NCBI RefSeq assembly: GCF_000218685.1
Contig: NW_006763295.1
Coordinates: forward strand, 962,498-1,026,497
DNA: 64,000 bases
Source of the DNA: Serpula lacrymans var. lacrymans S7.9
Lineage: Eukaryota; Basidiomycota; Agaricomycetes; Boletales; Serpulaceae
Direction of reading: 5' to 3'
Both the position numbers and the translations under genes were made by a program. This document shows, in pieces, positions 36,434 through 46,196 of this stretch. The notes below the pieces were generated by a model. The model ran no database searches. It was not told the origin of the DNA and was given only the letters and a program-made list of their open reading frames with translations. Within the stretch, counting starts at the first letter, position 1. The number at the start of each line of letters is the position of its first letter.

Positions 36434-38545
36434 CTAACCCCTTGCTTTCATAGAGGCAGCGTACTGGGTCTCCAAGGTGTAGACTTGCGTGCCAGGATAG
36501 ATCTATTCATTGCACGCCTCGATTTTAGCCTCGAAACCAATAATGTACAGAGGTGGACATACAGCATATCCATCATTAGGAGTCTGTCCAGAGGAGAGAT
36601 TAGAGCCAGCTTGCCTATACGCAATATGATTTCAGCGACTATATCCACATTATAACATATAACACTAACCAGATGAGCACTCCACTGAGACCCGAGCTCT
36701 GTACGGTGGAGTACCATGCACTGTATGTGTTATATTGGTCACTGGTCACACCGAATTCTTCCATTATCACTGGTTTGTTGGCGTTGGCTTGAGCGGTGTA
36801 GTGGTTAATGATCCATTCTTGTCCCCAGCTTGTCGAGTTGGATGTCTCTCCCCAGCTTCCCTGATAGATGGTTCTCATGAGAGTCAAACTAGACTGATCA
36901 TTCACGTTCACATACCGGGTAAAGCTACAAACGTGAGTGTGTCAGCAGGAAGATTCTGGATTGCAGAAAAATAAACGTACATGAAAGGTCCCGAAATCAA
37001 TGGTGTCAATAGCCAAATTGGCCACGAAGTCGATACCTTCGCCACCCCTTCAAAAACCAAAACCTTTAGCAACTTACGCGCAGGGATGGTCAGGGCGGGA
37101 TACATACTGATATGGATAGTCAGAGCTACTTGGATCATTGAACCATCCTTCATCTCCGAGACCAACAAGATGGTTTGAATCAACGGATTTTATGTAGGCA
37201 GACATAGTCTTGACCCAATTGGTGACGGTGGCGACAGTGCAAGAACCAGAAGTAGTTCTCAAAGTCGACATTTGAGAAGATGGTTGGTTCTGAGAAGAAA
37301 AGGACATACCCAGTGCTACCGGTGCATCGGGGCTCGTTAGCTAAGAGATGAATACATAAACATCGCTGTGATATAATCACAAAAAGCGAGACTTACCTAG
37401 TTCCCAACCAAGGATTGTAGGCTCATTCAAGTAGCGAGTCACGAACGTCTTTGCGTAGTTCTGGAACGCAGACTGCACATAAAAGATCAGTTAGATTGTG
37501 ATCCATCTCAACAGAATATACGACTCACTATACAAGCAGAATTGGTGTAAAAATAATCATGCGGCTGGCCCTGGCCAACAAGTTGGTTCACATACACATC
37601 CATGCCACCGTAATCAGACCAATTGTTAGTACTGACGTGTATTATATCAACGAGAGATATAAGAGGGTTAAAGAAGCCTCAGACTTACAGAGTCACGATG
37701 AGACGAAGCCCGTTTGCCTTGGCAGCAGCCACAACATTGTCTGGAACAACGAAGATCAGTTTTCGATCAAACAACAACAAAAGAGAGAGAGAGAGAGGGA
37801 GAGAGAGGGAGGGAGGGAGGGAGGGAGGGAGAGATATAACGCACCAAAGTTTTGGAGCCCAGTTGCACCCGTGTTGATGGTTGGTACTCCGTTAGTCCAA
37901 AGCTGGTAATAGTCACCACTTGCACTAGTTACTTCATTGAAACCCCTACAAAGTATAATAGAATAGAGCCTCAAGATGATCTCGACTCCAAGAAGTGCAA
38001 AGCTTACCATGTTCTGACAGTAGTTGCCCCAGTCGCAGCAATATCTTTGAATGCAACATTCATTTCGCTAGTGGTGAGCCCCATAAGCCCGACCCAATAC
38101 GCGTTCCCTCTATGATTTAAACAATATCAATCAAAAAAGAAGGACATGTAAGTAGAATGGTAGAGACTGACCCGACTACAGTATATGTGGCCCCGTTGAG
38201 AGTAAACTTCTGGCCAGACGTACTGACGAATCCGGTTATAGGAGCAGAAGGACTCGAGGTTGTAGCGGGTGGTGCCGTAGAAGTTGTAGAGCTTGTGGAG
38301 GTCGTGACTGTAGTGACTGATGCTAAACACTGATAGTAATACGTGTTGATCTCAGTACAAGTGAGACCAGAAGCACAGGCTGAGGCCTTATGTCAGAGGC
38401 GATCGTGTTCTGCGGGCATAACAGAATCAAGCTTACTCGTGGATCCAGTGTAGTTGATTCCACCGCACTGACCCCATTCACTGACAGACTGTGCAGCAGC
38501 TACAGCAGTCAAAGCCAAAGTGATCAAGCCAGCAGAGAGCTTCAT
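36434..38545 (-). CDS. Secreted CBM1-GH5 endo-beta-1,4-mannanase
   Basis: Cleaves mannan/galactomannan in plant biomass outside the cell. Seen: signal peptide MKLSAGLITLALTAVAAAQS, then a fungal cellulose-binding module of CBM1 type (WGQCGGINYTGS...TCASGLTC...YYYQCL, four Cys and aromatic residues present). A Thr/Ser linker follows. The GH5 domain starts at FVSTSGQKFTLNG and has AYWVGLMGL, TVRTWGFNE, the acid/base block GWELANEPRC, GDEGWFND and the nucleophile block VIMEEFGV. It ends LETQYAASMKARG, TAG at 36434-36436. About 10-11 exons with short introns, about 430 residues. One intron holds a GGGA repeat. A paralogue lies directly upstream on the same strand. Mannanase (GH5_7 type) is chosen over glucanase because of the whole-domain pattern. 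Confidence 0.92.
37781..37834 (+). repeat. (GA)n/(GGGA)n microsatellite inside a mannanase intron
   Basis: Low-complexity purine run: GA repeats from about 37783 and six tandem GGGA units at 37807-37830. On the coding (minus) strand it is a C/T tract in the intron next to the donor of the preceding exon. The plus strand is the template strand and has at least four GGG runs with one-base loops, the pattern for an intramolecular G-quadruplex. Confidence 0.9.
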
Positions 38546-39304
38546 AGCTGTGCGTATACGCCTACGGGTTTGATTTTTGAGTTGAGTTAAACGGGTTTGA
38601 AGACTTCGGCCTGGTTCGTGTTTTTAAGTGCATGGTACCGGAGCAAATAGCATGGATAATAGGAGTCGCTTCCGGCCTTTCTTCGCAGTACATCCATCAT
38701 AAATATGAGCGAAATTTAACCGCCTTGTATTGCCCATAGGACTTATCCCGTGTCCCTGAGGATCTCCGTGGTCACAAGTACAGAATGCAAATTCTCTTGG
38801 CTATAGCATTCCAGAGCAGAGGGTCACCATGGGCCCGGGATCATTGCGTTGTGAACTAGACACATTGCACTTTTGAAGACACTGATCCTGTAGAATGAAC
38901 GATCACCATTCAGACATGTTTTCGCACGATCTCTTGATATATTGTACCTTGTGAACGGCCTGAGTAATAACTTGAATACCAGAGAAAACGCAGTTACAAG
39001 CAGGTGGTACGGATGAGTGAAGTGATTGAGGTCCATTTTTCGGGTAACTTGAAATGCCCCCGCCGAGCGTAAAACCTCCGGACCTGAGTACTTGAAATTC
39101 AAGCTCAAATATCGAGGGAGGGCAAGTCAATCCCAATTATACCTTCATCAAAGCACGAAATAACAAAACCATTCAGAAGTGTAAAGGTAAAATTTTTATA
39201 AAATACAAGCCTACATAACCACGGCGAAAACAAGTTGACCCCAATATTCAATGCAAAAATCAACGGACACCCTTTCACCCCTTACAACTGAAGGAACTTT
39301 CCAT
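38546..39304. other. Spacer between tandem mannanase genes
   Basis: This spacer of 759 bp contains the promoter of the CBM1 mannanase and the 3' end of its paralogue. A TTTTTAAG stretch at about 38620 could be its TATA-like element. CCCCGC near 39059 fits the loose CreA/Mig1 carbon-repressor consensus (SYGGRG on the other strand), but it is too short to be sure. The 20 bp element at 38707-38726 is listed separately. Confidence 0.45.
38707..38726 (-). promoter_or_regulatory. Candidate promoter element shared by both mannanases (copy 1)
   Basis: On the minus strand it reads AAGGCGGTTAAATTTCGCTC. It ends 162 bp upstream of the CBM1-mannanase start codon. The paralogue has 17 of 20 bases the same at 165 bp from its start. 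Conservation beyond the short core suggests a retained regulatory site or simply remaining homology from the duplication. Confidence 0.45.
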
Positions 39305-41242
39305 TTAGGTATTTCTAGCTTTGAGTGCACGCGAGAAACCCTCTTCCATGTAGTAAATGGGAGTATCAGGGTAAATCTACGTCCGAGGTAAAAACAGAGA
39401 TTGAGAACTCGTAGCTAGAGATAAAAGTTGTCGACTTACAGCATAACCGTCGTTGGGCGACGGTCCAGTAGTTAAATTCGATCCAGCTTGCCTGTTACAC
39501 AAATTAGAGTGGATTGTGGCATGGCGGTGATATAACATACCAGATGAGTACACCTGTCAGACCAGAGTCAATGACAGTGGAGTACCAAGTCAAATAGGTC
39601 TCAGTCTGGTTCTGATTGGCGAGAACACCAAACTCTTCCATGAGGACTGGCTTGTTGTATGTTTCCTGTGATATCCTGTGATTTTGAATCCATTCCGCAC
39701 CCCATACCATAGCGCTTGGGCTAAGTAGTACGAATAAGCGAATTCTTTAGTAGAGATGCTAACACCATAACAAAGGAAACCTACTCGTTGGTCTCGCTCC
39801 AAGAGAACTGCCAAAGTCCAGGGTATTAGAATGACACCATACCCTACACATGAATTACACTTACCGGATACAACTACCACAGGTTGAAATTATATTAGCA
39901 GAGGGAAAATGTCCATGAAAAGCTTCACACCCACATGGAAGGTTCCAAAATCGATGGTATCAACAGCCAGATTGGCATTGAAATCGATGCCTTGAGATCC
40001 GCTATTGGAGTACTATGTTAGCAGTGCCTTGTGGTTGAAATAAGAAACGTACTTATAAGATTCGTCAGGATTTCCGGGATAGTTGAACCAGCCCTCATCG
40101 CCAAGACCAACAAGGTGGTTGGTGTCAATCGATTTGATATAAGCAGATATGGTCTTGATCCAGTTTGTAATGGTTGTTGTGGTGCAGGTACCCGATGTAG
40201 CACTACACAAGCAGCGTACGTCAGCATCAATTCTCGACCAATTATGAATTGGATACCGACTTTGTGGACCCAGTGCATCGCGGCTCATTGGCTTCAGAGG
40301 AAGGTCATTCATCAGATACACTATATAGAAGTAGTAAAGACCAACCAAGCTCCCACCCAAAAATGGTAGGCTCATTCACGTAGCGGGACACAAACACCTT
40401 CACATAGTTTTGATAGGCAGCCTAGAAAGCAGTGTTCAGACTAATGCAAACACACCATAGAAAATGTGACATACGATAACTTCAGGGTTGGTGTAGAAAT
40501 AATCGTGGGGCTGACCTTGACCAATTATCTGGTTGACATAGACGTCCATACCACCGTAGTTATCCCAATTGTTAGTTCTATCATATCAACAATGAACATA
40601 CTACCTGTGTGAGAACAGCAATGGCACGTACAAAGTGACGATCAGGCGGATGTTGTACTTCTTTGCAGCAGCAACGACATTATCTGAGAGAAATCAACAT
40701 AATTGTTCGGAAGACGCTATCAGGAGCGTGCATACCAAAGTTCTCTAGTCCTGTAGCACCATAGTTGATGGTAGGGGTGCTCCCGTTCCAAAGCTGGTAG
40801 TAATCGCCACTCGGGTATGTGACCTCGTTGAAGCCCCTGGTAGTATAAAGTCAGAGGGTTGCATCTATTCCACAAAAGCAATAATACCAAGTTCTGACTG
40901 TTGTCCCACCAGTCGCTGCGATGTCCGCAAAGGTAGTATCCATGTCGGTAGTACTCAATTCCATAAGGCCAACCCAGTAGGAATTGGAGCTATCGCAATT
41001 GACGTATGAACATCAACACTCTTTTCTTCAACGGAAATGCATGGATAAAGCATACCCAAAGGCCGTGTACGGTTCACCATTGAGTGTAAAGCCTTGACCA
41101 GACGCTTTGACATACCCCGATGTGTCTCTCGCCACCGGGTTTGCCATCTTGATGAAGTCAGCACGTATAATGCAAAGAGCATTGTAGAAAATACCGAAAC
41201 TGAGGCCAAAGCCAAAGTGATCAAACTAGAGCTGAACTTCAT
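39305..41242 (-). CDS. Secreted GH5 endo-beta-1,4-mannanase without CBM (tandem paralogue)
   Basis: Same enzyme family as its downstream neighbour. Seen: signal peptide MKFSSSLITLALASVS. A 50 bp intron (GTATTT...ATCAAG, branch-like GCTGAC) in phase 0 joins it to MANPVARDTSGYVKASGQ, so the mature protein starts almost at once with the GH5 domain and has no CBM1 or linker. Conserved blocks are SYWVGLMEL, TVRTWGFNE, GWELANEPRC (acid/base Glu), GDEGWFNYPG and VLMEEFGV (nucleophile Glu). It ends MEEGFSRALKARNT, TAA at 39305-39307. Intron positions largely parallel those of the neighbour, as expected of a tandem duplication. About 370 residues. Divergence is considerable, so the duplication is not recent. 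Confidence 0.91.
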
Positions 41243-41406
41243 CTCGTTCACCGACTGGGTGTTGGTGCTGAAAATCACGAGTCCGTATCCTCTTGTTATT
41301 CGCCTTTTAATGCTTTGTAAGGGACTCCCGAATATCAGAAGGGGAGAACAATTATGCCAAAATTCACGGTCGAGCTCCCTTCGCTATACAAAATTAGCAT
41401 GAAATT

Positions 41407-41426
41407 GAGCGAACTTTCACCGCCTG
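41407..41426 (-). promoter_or_regulatory. Candidate promoter element shared by both mannanases (copy 2)
   Basis: Reads CAGGCGGTGAAAGTTCGCTC on the minus strand, 165 bp upstream of the mannanase start. It differs from the copy at 38707-38726 at three of 20 positions. A CTGGGG at about 41540, a possible CreA site, lies further upstream. Confidence 0.45.
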
Positions 41427-42963
41427 AATGGAACACGGCGCCACGACTACACGCTTCCCGCACTGGGTATTAATGGGCCTCATGACAGACTCAGGTCTGC
41501 CTGTCTAGCCCTTGGTAATACCCACTTTCGTTCTAGTCACTGGGGGCGGATGTATTACAAGAAGTCAGTGGGTGAGTGGTGCGGTCGTCTCTTTTGCCAT
41601 TTGCCCAAAATCAAAACATCCAGTTTTCATGATCAAAAGTTTGAATATCCATCGCAACTGAAAGTATTGAACAGCAAAACGAGCTGAAGAAACTGTGGTT
41701 CGAGTTTGATATCATGAACGACGAGAAAGGACTGTCCGCTGACTTTCAAGCGAAATTTCAAGTTCAAATCTGCATCCTGAGGTTTGCCTGTACTATCGTT
41801 GGACAGATGCTTGCAACCGTTTTTGCGAGGAGTGAAATTACTCGCCAGTGAGTGGAGCTAGAGTCTTCGGAAGACTACCAATAGATGCTATTTTGAGTTC
41901 TCTAGGTCCCTGTGTAGAAATAAAAGTGTGAATCAGACACCTTGTTGCAGCGGAACGAAACCGAAATGACAATGCAGGTTTTGGAGCAGTCATGCAACTA
42001 TTGGTCACACTTTGTCACGCGCGGCACCTTCGACAATGTTCGGCCAAATCATCGAAAAAATGAGACAAGCTCAGATGCATGTGTGGTGCAAAGCGGAGCT
42101 ACTGGGCTTCAATGATGCGTGACTGCCTCTTTGGGTCATGAAGTCACGATTTCTCCTTGTTCTTCCATCTGCAGGTGCCTCAAGGCTTTGATCAACTTGG
42201 TAAGCACCTGGCATGGTAGAGGTTTACCCATTGACGTTTTTTTTAGAAAGTTTTGTGACTTTCCTAGCACACGATCTGCCCCGATTTTGCCCTCTTTGCC
42301 TCAAATTCCGCACTTTTGGAGGTCAAGACCGTAGTGTCTGGTCTGTATTTATCGCTACAGGTAAGATATTCACAAAATTCTTTACGGATAGGTTTGTTAC
42401 ATTCTATTCTACCTCTGACAACTTTTTAGGGGCTTGTACAACGGTTGTTGAGCCTGTAGAGGCCCAAGAGCATATGGTGTCCGGACTGCAACATCTGTCC
42501 AACGATAGTACTGTACATTCAGCCATATACACCCTACATCACGATGCAGAACATTATTAGCTTGGTCCAGCTTGAGATCCCAAACTTCTTGCTTTCCGTT
42601 GGTTTCGTCCTGGGCTCATGAGAGCAGTTTCCTTCCTTCGGCATTCCGTCTCTCATGTGATTATGTTGTTGATCTCTACTGCGCCATCGTTCGGGACATC
42701 GTTGAGTGGGGATATAAGTCTCTCATACTGGCTCAGAAACAATACTCTGGATTCTGGTAGCGACTACATAATATCCGTCGTGTACCCACCATGCTGACAC
42801 ACAAAGGTGAATCATGTGGGTCAAGATAAGTGACTGTCATATATAAAGCCCCAAAAGTATCTGTGAACATCAGGAAGGAGTTATTCTCACCAGTGCTTTG
42901 TTATCAAACGCTATCTCTATTGCGAGCCATCTCTTGAGTTTGTCTTCGTAGCCCGCGTTCATC
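41427..42963. other. Intergenic region with an imperfect inverted repeat
   Basis: Within this 1.5 kb region no frame gives a recognisable protein, and I could not join frames through introns. A 20 bp perfect inverted repeat (41790-41809 and 42492-42511) encloses about 700 bp. The right part contains the promoter of the dehydrogenase gene. A TATATAAAGCC stretch near 42840 could be its TATA box. Confidence 0.5.
41790..42511. repeat. Inverted repeat pair, 20 bp arms, possible relic of a mobile element
   Basis: The left arm GTACTATCGTTGGACAGATG is at 41790-41809. Its exact reverse complement is at 42492-42511. With one gap the match continues through TTGCA on the inner side of the left arm. No transposase frame or target-site duplication is visible between or beside the arms, so this may be a MITE-like or eroded element, or a hairpin-forming transcript. 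Confidence 0.45.
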
Positions 42964-44069
42964 ATGACATCCCCCAGGGTTTGGTTCGGTGGGTAATCTC
43001 TGGACATTGATGCCATGTATTCTCACATTTCATTTCAGTAACTGGGGCTTCATCGGGTTTTGGCCGTGTGGTCGTAGAACATGTACTGAAGAAGGGCGAC
43101 ATCGCTGTGGCCACTTTGCGCAAGCCTGACATGCTATCCGATCTCGTTGAACAGTATCCATCATCACGTCTCCTTACTCTTCGCCTTGACGTCACAGATC
43201 CCGCGGAAACCACTGCAGCATTCAACAAGGCAATAGAAACATACGGAAGAATTGACGTTGTCTTCAACAATGCTGGATACTGTGTCATATCTGAAGCCGA
43301 GGGAATCAGCGAAACGAGTGCTCGTGGACAGTTCGAGGTGATGTTCTGGGGTGCGGCGAATGTAACCAAGGAAGCAGTGAAGTGCTTTAGAGATATAAAC
43401 AGGCCAATTGGTGGACGACTCTTGCAGATGTCATCAAGGTCGGCTTTTGTGGGAGCCGTTGGAGTAGCACATTACGGCGCTGCGTACGTGCTCCTTTGTC
43501 ACAGTTTTTGAAGTAGCTAAATAGGCATCTGCCGCGATTGGCAGCAAAGCTGGTGCGTAGCTTTTGCTCTAATCCGCATGTCAAGCTTGTTAAAAGAATG
43601 TATCAGCGCTAGAATGCCTTACCGAAGGATGGGCCGCTGAACTTGACCCAAGATGGAATATCAAGGTGTGTTCACTGAGAACATTCTATTTAGACGGACT
43701 GATTCTTGATAAATGCTGAATCGAAACTTGTGGTAGATCACGCTTGTTGAACCTGCTCTTTTTCGTACTCCAGCACCTTCGAAAAATTTCATGGAGCCTC
43801 CTCACCCCGCATATGCAGACCCGTCCCTACCGAGCAGCAAATATCGCAGCCTTTACCCTGGAGTCGAGCGTATATTCACGGGAGATCCGGCTAAACTTGC
43901 CCAGGCTATGTACAGACTCTCAGAACTTGAGGATCCACCATTCAGGTTACCATTGCACAAGGTCGCCTTAGACACAGCTAGAAGAAAGGGCGAAAGTTTG
44001 ATCAAAGCTGTAGATGAGTACGCGAGCTGGTCAGATGACATATATCTCTCAGATTCTACTAGTAGTTAA
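42964..44069 (+). CDS. Short-chain dehydrogenase/reductase (classical SDR)
   Basis: An NAD(P)-dependent oxidoreductase; substrate unknown. Seen: exon 1 from the ATG at 42964 (MTSPRVWF) joins over a GTGGGT...TTTCAG intron to VTGASSGFGR, the Rossmann glycine motif (TGxxxGxG). Then come RLDVTD, NNAGYC and the Ser strand LLQMSSRSAF. The active-site YxxxK is split: HYGA stands at the end of one exon, the Lys comes from an 8 nt micro-exon at 43545-43552, and ALECLTEGWAAELDP follows. After another intron the tail ITLVEPALFRT leads to a family-typical C-terminus and the stop at 44069. Total about 285 residues. It resembles fungal SDRs annotated as retinol-dehydrogenase-like or oxidoreductases of secondary metabolism. 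No cluster is visible around it. Confidence 0.92.
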
Positions 44070-45052
44070 ATTTACTACCAACCATGGTGGGGACGTATAG
44101 AAGGATTGACTTTCGTTTGGATGGTTGTTTCTTTTTGAATATGCACAGCTTTTCATACTCCTAACAAAATGTATGTCGTTCAACAAGTGAAGTCGGTGAA
44201 TTGCTCATTCCGTTTTCTCATATGGTCCTTCCTTTCAAGGTCTCACTTTCTGTGATATCATATGATTTACTTGTTTGATAGTCCTCCGCGGATTCGCTGA
44301 TACTTGACTGGCCCCTAACGTTCAGCCACAAAAGACAAAGGGGGACAAATCAGGGGCTTCCGAATCTTGCCAGTGTCATGATCTACAATTCGAACCTTAA
44401 GCAGTGATTTATTTTATCCCCGTTGAATGGCAAGCTTGAATTGACTGTCATATGTTTGTAGCTATGCGGGAATGTAGATTTATACTGCTGTCAATCTAAA
44501 ATGGTCCCTGCGTCTGTACATGCACTTCCAACATCATATTAATATTGCGGTGCGTCTTGTTTGTGACTTCTCTCCTTTTACTAGATCTGCCATGTATCAA
44601 TACGGGGGATTAGGTGAGTCCAACCCAATATTCCGAGTCCGAGGCTAACAACGGCGGAAGTTCATAGGAGGCAATATTGAATTTGGCATTTCAATTCAGG
44701 CATACATATCGTGACCCCTGTAAGGCAAGTAGCAACGAAACGGAAGTCTCGGTATGTCAATATCCGATCATGCATCCGACAACCCCTTGAGGGCCCCATC
44801 CGCATATCTTTATAAACCCACATTCTGTGAGGGATTATGATCTCCTCAACTACACCTCAACCCCACTACTTGCTCAACAGAATTCGCCAAAGTTCCATCC
44901 TGCTCGTTCACACTTCATGCTCGATATCATAAAAAAGAAATTACTTAGACTCTCCAAGATGAACTCTGAAGATGAGAGTGTTCCTTTTACTCATCCTCCC
45001 CCGGTTAGTTTTTCCCTATTGTAATTGGCCTTAGCGCATCGCTCATGTAGGA
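44070..45052. other. Intergenic region / 5' region of the next gene
   Basis: No clear gene in this 980 bp. A TATA-like TTTATAAACCC lies at about 44808-44818. Downstream of it, frames starting at ATGs at 44827, 44917 and 44959 could form an upstream exon ending at CCCCCG before a GTTAGT donor (about 45004). I could not join that exon to the next frame without a stop, so it may be a leader or an upstream ORF. Confidence 0.35.
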
Positions 45053-45826
45053 ATGCAGAGAGTGTGTCCACAAAGTACGACCCGGATAACTGACCCTAGT
45101 AACGTTGAGCGTTCATGGGCTCGATTGTCCGCTGAAACCATCTGTGTTCCAGGATGTCATTGTATATGGTGTCGCAGAAGGCCTAGAGTTGTGAGTCTTT
45201 TATCTATTCTATTATTATTAAACTCATATTTTCATGCACAGGATGATGTAGTGACGCCACATTCTAGAAACGAGCGAATTCAACGTCGCTCCTCTCAGAG
45301 ACGACACCATTTGCCTACAACGAACAGCATAATGGAAGTATTATACCCATCTTCACTCACTGCCGCTGATTCCCCGGACTTATCGTTGGAACGTCCTCCA
45401 GCTTATGAGGAATGTCCCCCTCATGGTAGTCCATCAAGTGCAGTCCAGGACACGTTTTCCAGGCCTAACGGACAAACTGCGGAAATGCCCCTCATAGAGA
45501 ACGAAGGTGTTGCCGATAGTAATGCTAGAGACGCTCCTCTGGCTTTTCTCCCTCTTGTCACCGGCGACAGGCCACCTTGCTCAGACTGGGTAGTATCTAA
45601 CCATCAAGGTCCAATCAACCCCCAAGAATGTCGATACATTAGTCATGTAGATGAACATCAATTCCCCAGCGCATCTATAGATGAAGATATTGCGTGGAAT
45701 AACCGTTCCGCCGTTTCACCACCTACGTACGCACGATTTGATCCTCGTCGGCCCCGCTTTCCTAATGCCTCTGAGATTCTGGGACCATACCCCCACATTT
45801 CTGTGCTCTCCCCAGAAATGTCGTAG
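45053..45826 (+). CDS. Hypothetical protein with a Cys-rich N-terminus and two PPxY motifs
   Basis: Family not recognised, start uncertain. Seen: the frame opens MQRVCPQSTTRITDPS, then a short Cys-rich stretch (CVPGCHCIWCRRRPR). A segment of 51 bp (45191-45241) has perfect intron borders (GTGAGT...CACAG) but no stop. If retained it codes the hydrophobic SLLSILLLLNSYF, a possible membrane helix. The remaining tail is polar, with RPPAYEE and SPPTYARF, both PPxY motifs for WW domains. It ends SVLSPEMS at 45826. About 240-257 residues. The general layout (hydrophobic or Cys-rich N-terminus, PPxY tail) recalls the protein at 11756-12909, without clear sequence similarity. A palmitoylated or membrane-bound ubiquitin-ligase adaptor is speculation. 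Confidence 0.55.
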   Translation: MQRVCPQSTTRITDPSNVERSWARLSAETICVPGCHCIWCRRRPRVVSLLSILLLLNSYFHAQDDVVTPHSRNERIQRRSSQRRHHLPTTNSIMEVLYPSSLTAADSPDLSLERPPAYEECPPHGSPSSAVQDTFSRPNGQTAEMPLIENEGVADSNARDAPLAFLPLVTGDRPPCSDWVVSNHQGPINPQECRYISHVDEHQFPSASIDEDIAWNNRSAVSPPTYARFDPRRPRFPNASEILGPYPHISVLSPEMS

Positions 45827-46196
45827 TCAATATTCTGGTTATTCACTGTGAGGTTTCGTGATGACATAGTGCTAGAGTCGCATCGCTGGCGGTTTCTCGA
45901 CATTTACTATATTCCATAAATCGCATAATGTCAGCTCTGTCATACTATACTTTGGAATTATATCTTCTACATCTTACTTTTCTTGCGTGACCTAAACCTG
46001 TATCTTGTAAGAAAAAAAGCGTAATTTTAAACACCAGAGACATGTCTGTGGTATTAATGCCACTGAGTTTGAAGCTATGATCTTCCCGCGGTCGAAAATG
46101 GCTGTTCCATCATTGGTTGAAATACCGGCTGTTCGTATTTGTACGGCAAGAAACCTCCACGTCTTAGGAACAGCTCTAGTTTGCTGCAAGGGAGAG
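45827..46196. other. Spacer before ferrochelatase
   Basis: About 370 bp with the 3' end of the previous gene and the promoter/leader of ferrochelatase. Several in-frame and out-of-frame ATGs (46041, 46055, 46077, 46098) precede the chosen start at 46197, so upstream initiation or short uORFs are possible. Confidence 0.4.

Noticed and set aside
39059..41545. Possible CreA/Mig1 sites (CCCCGC near 39059, CTGGGG near 41540) upstream of the mannanases
   Set aside because: Six-base degenerate sites are too common to call as features; kept only as remarks.
42213..42560. Plus-strand frame within the inverted repeat, considered as a transposase remnant
   Set aside because: No DDE or helicase-like motif and no similarity I recognise to any transposase.
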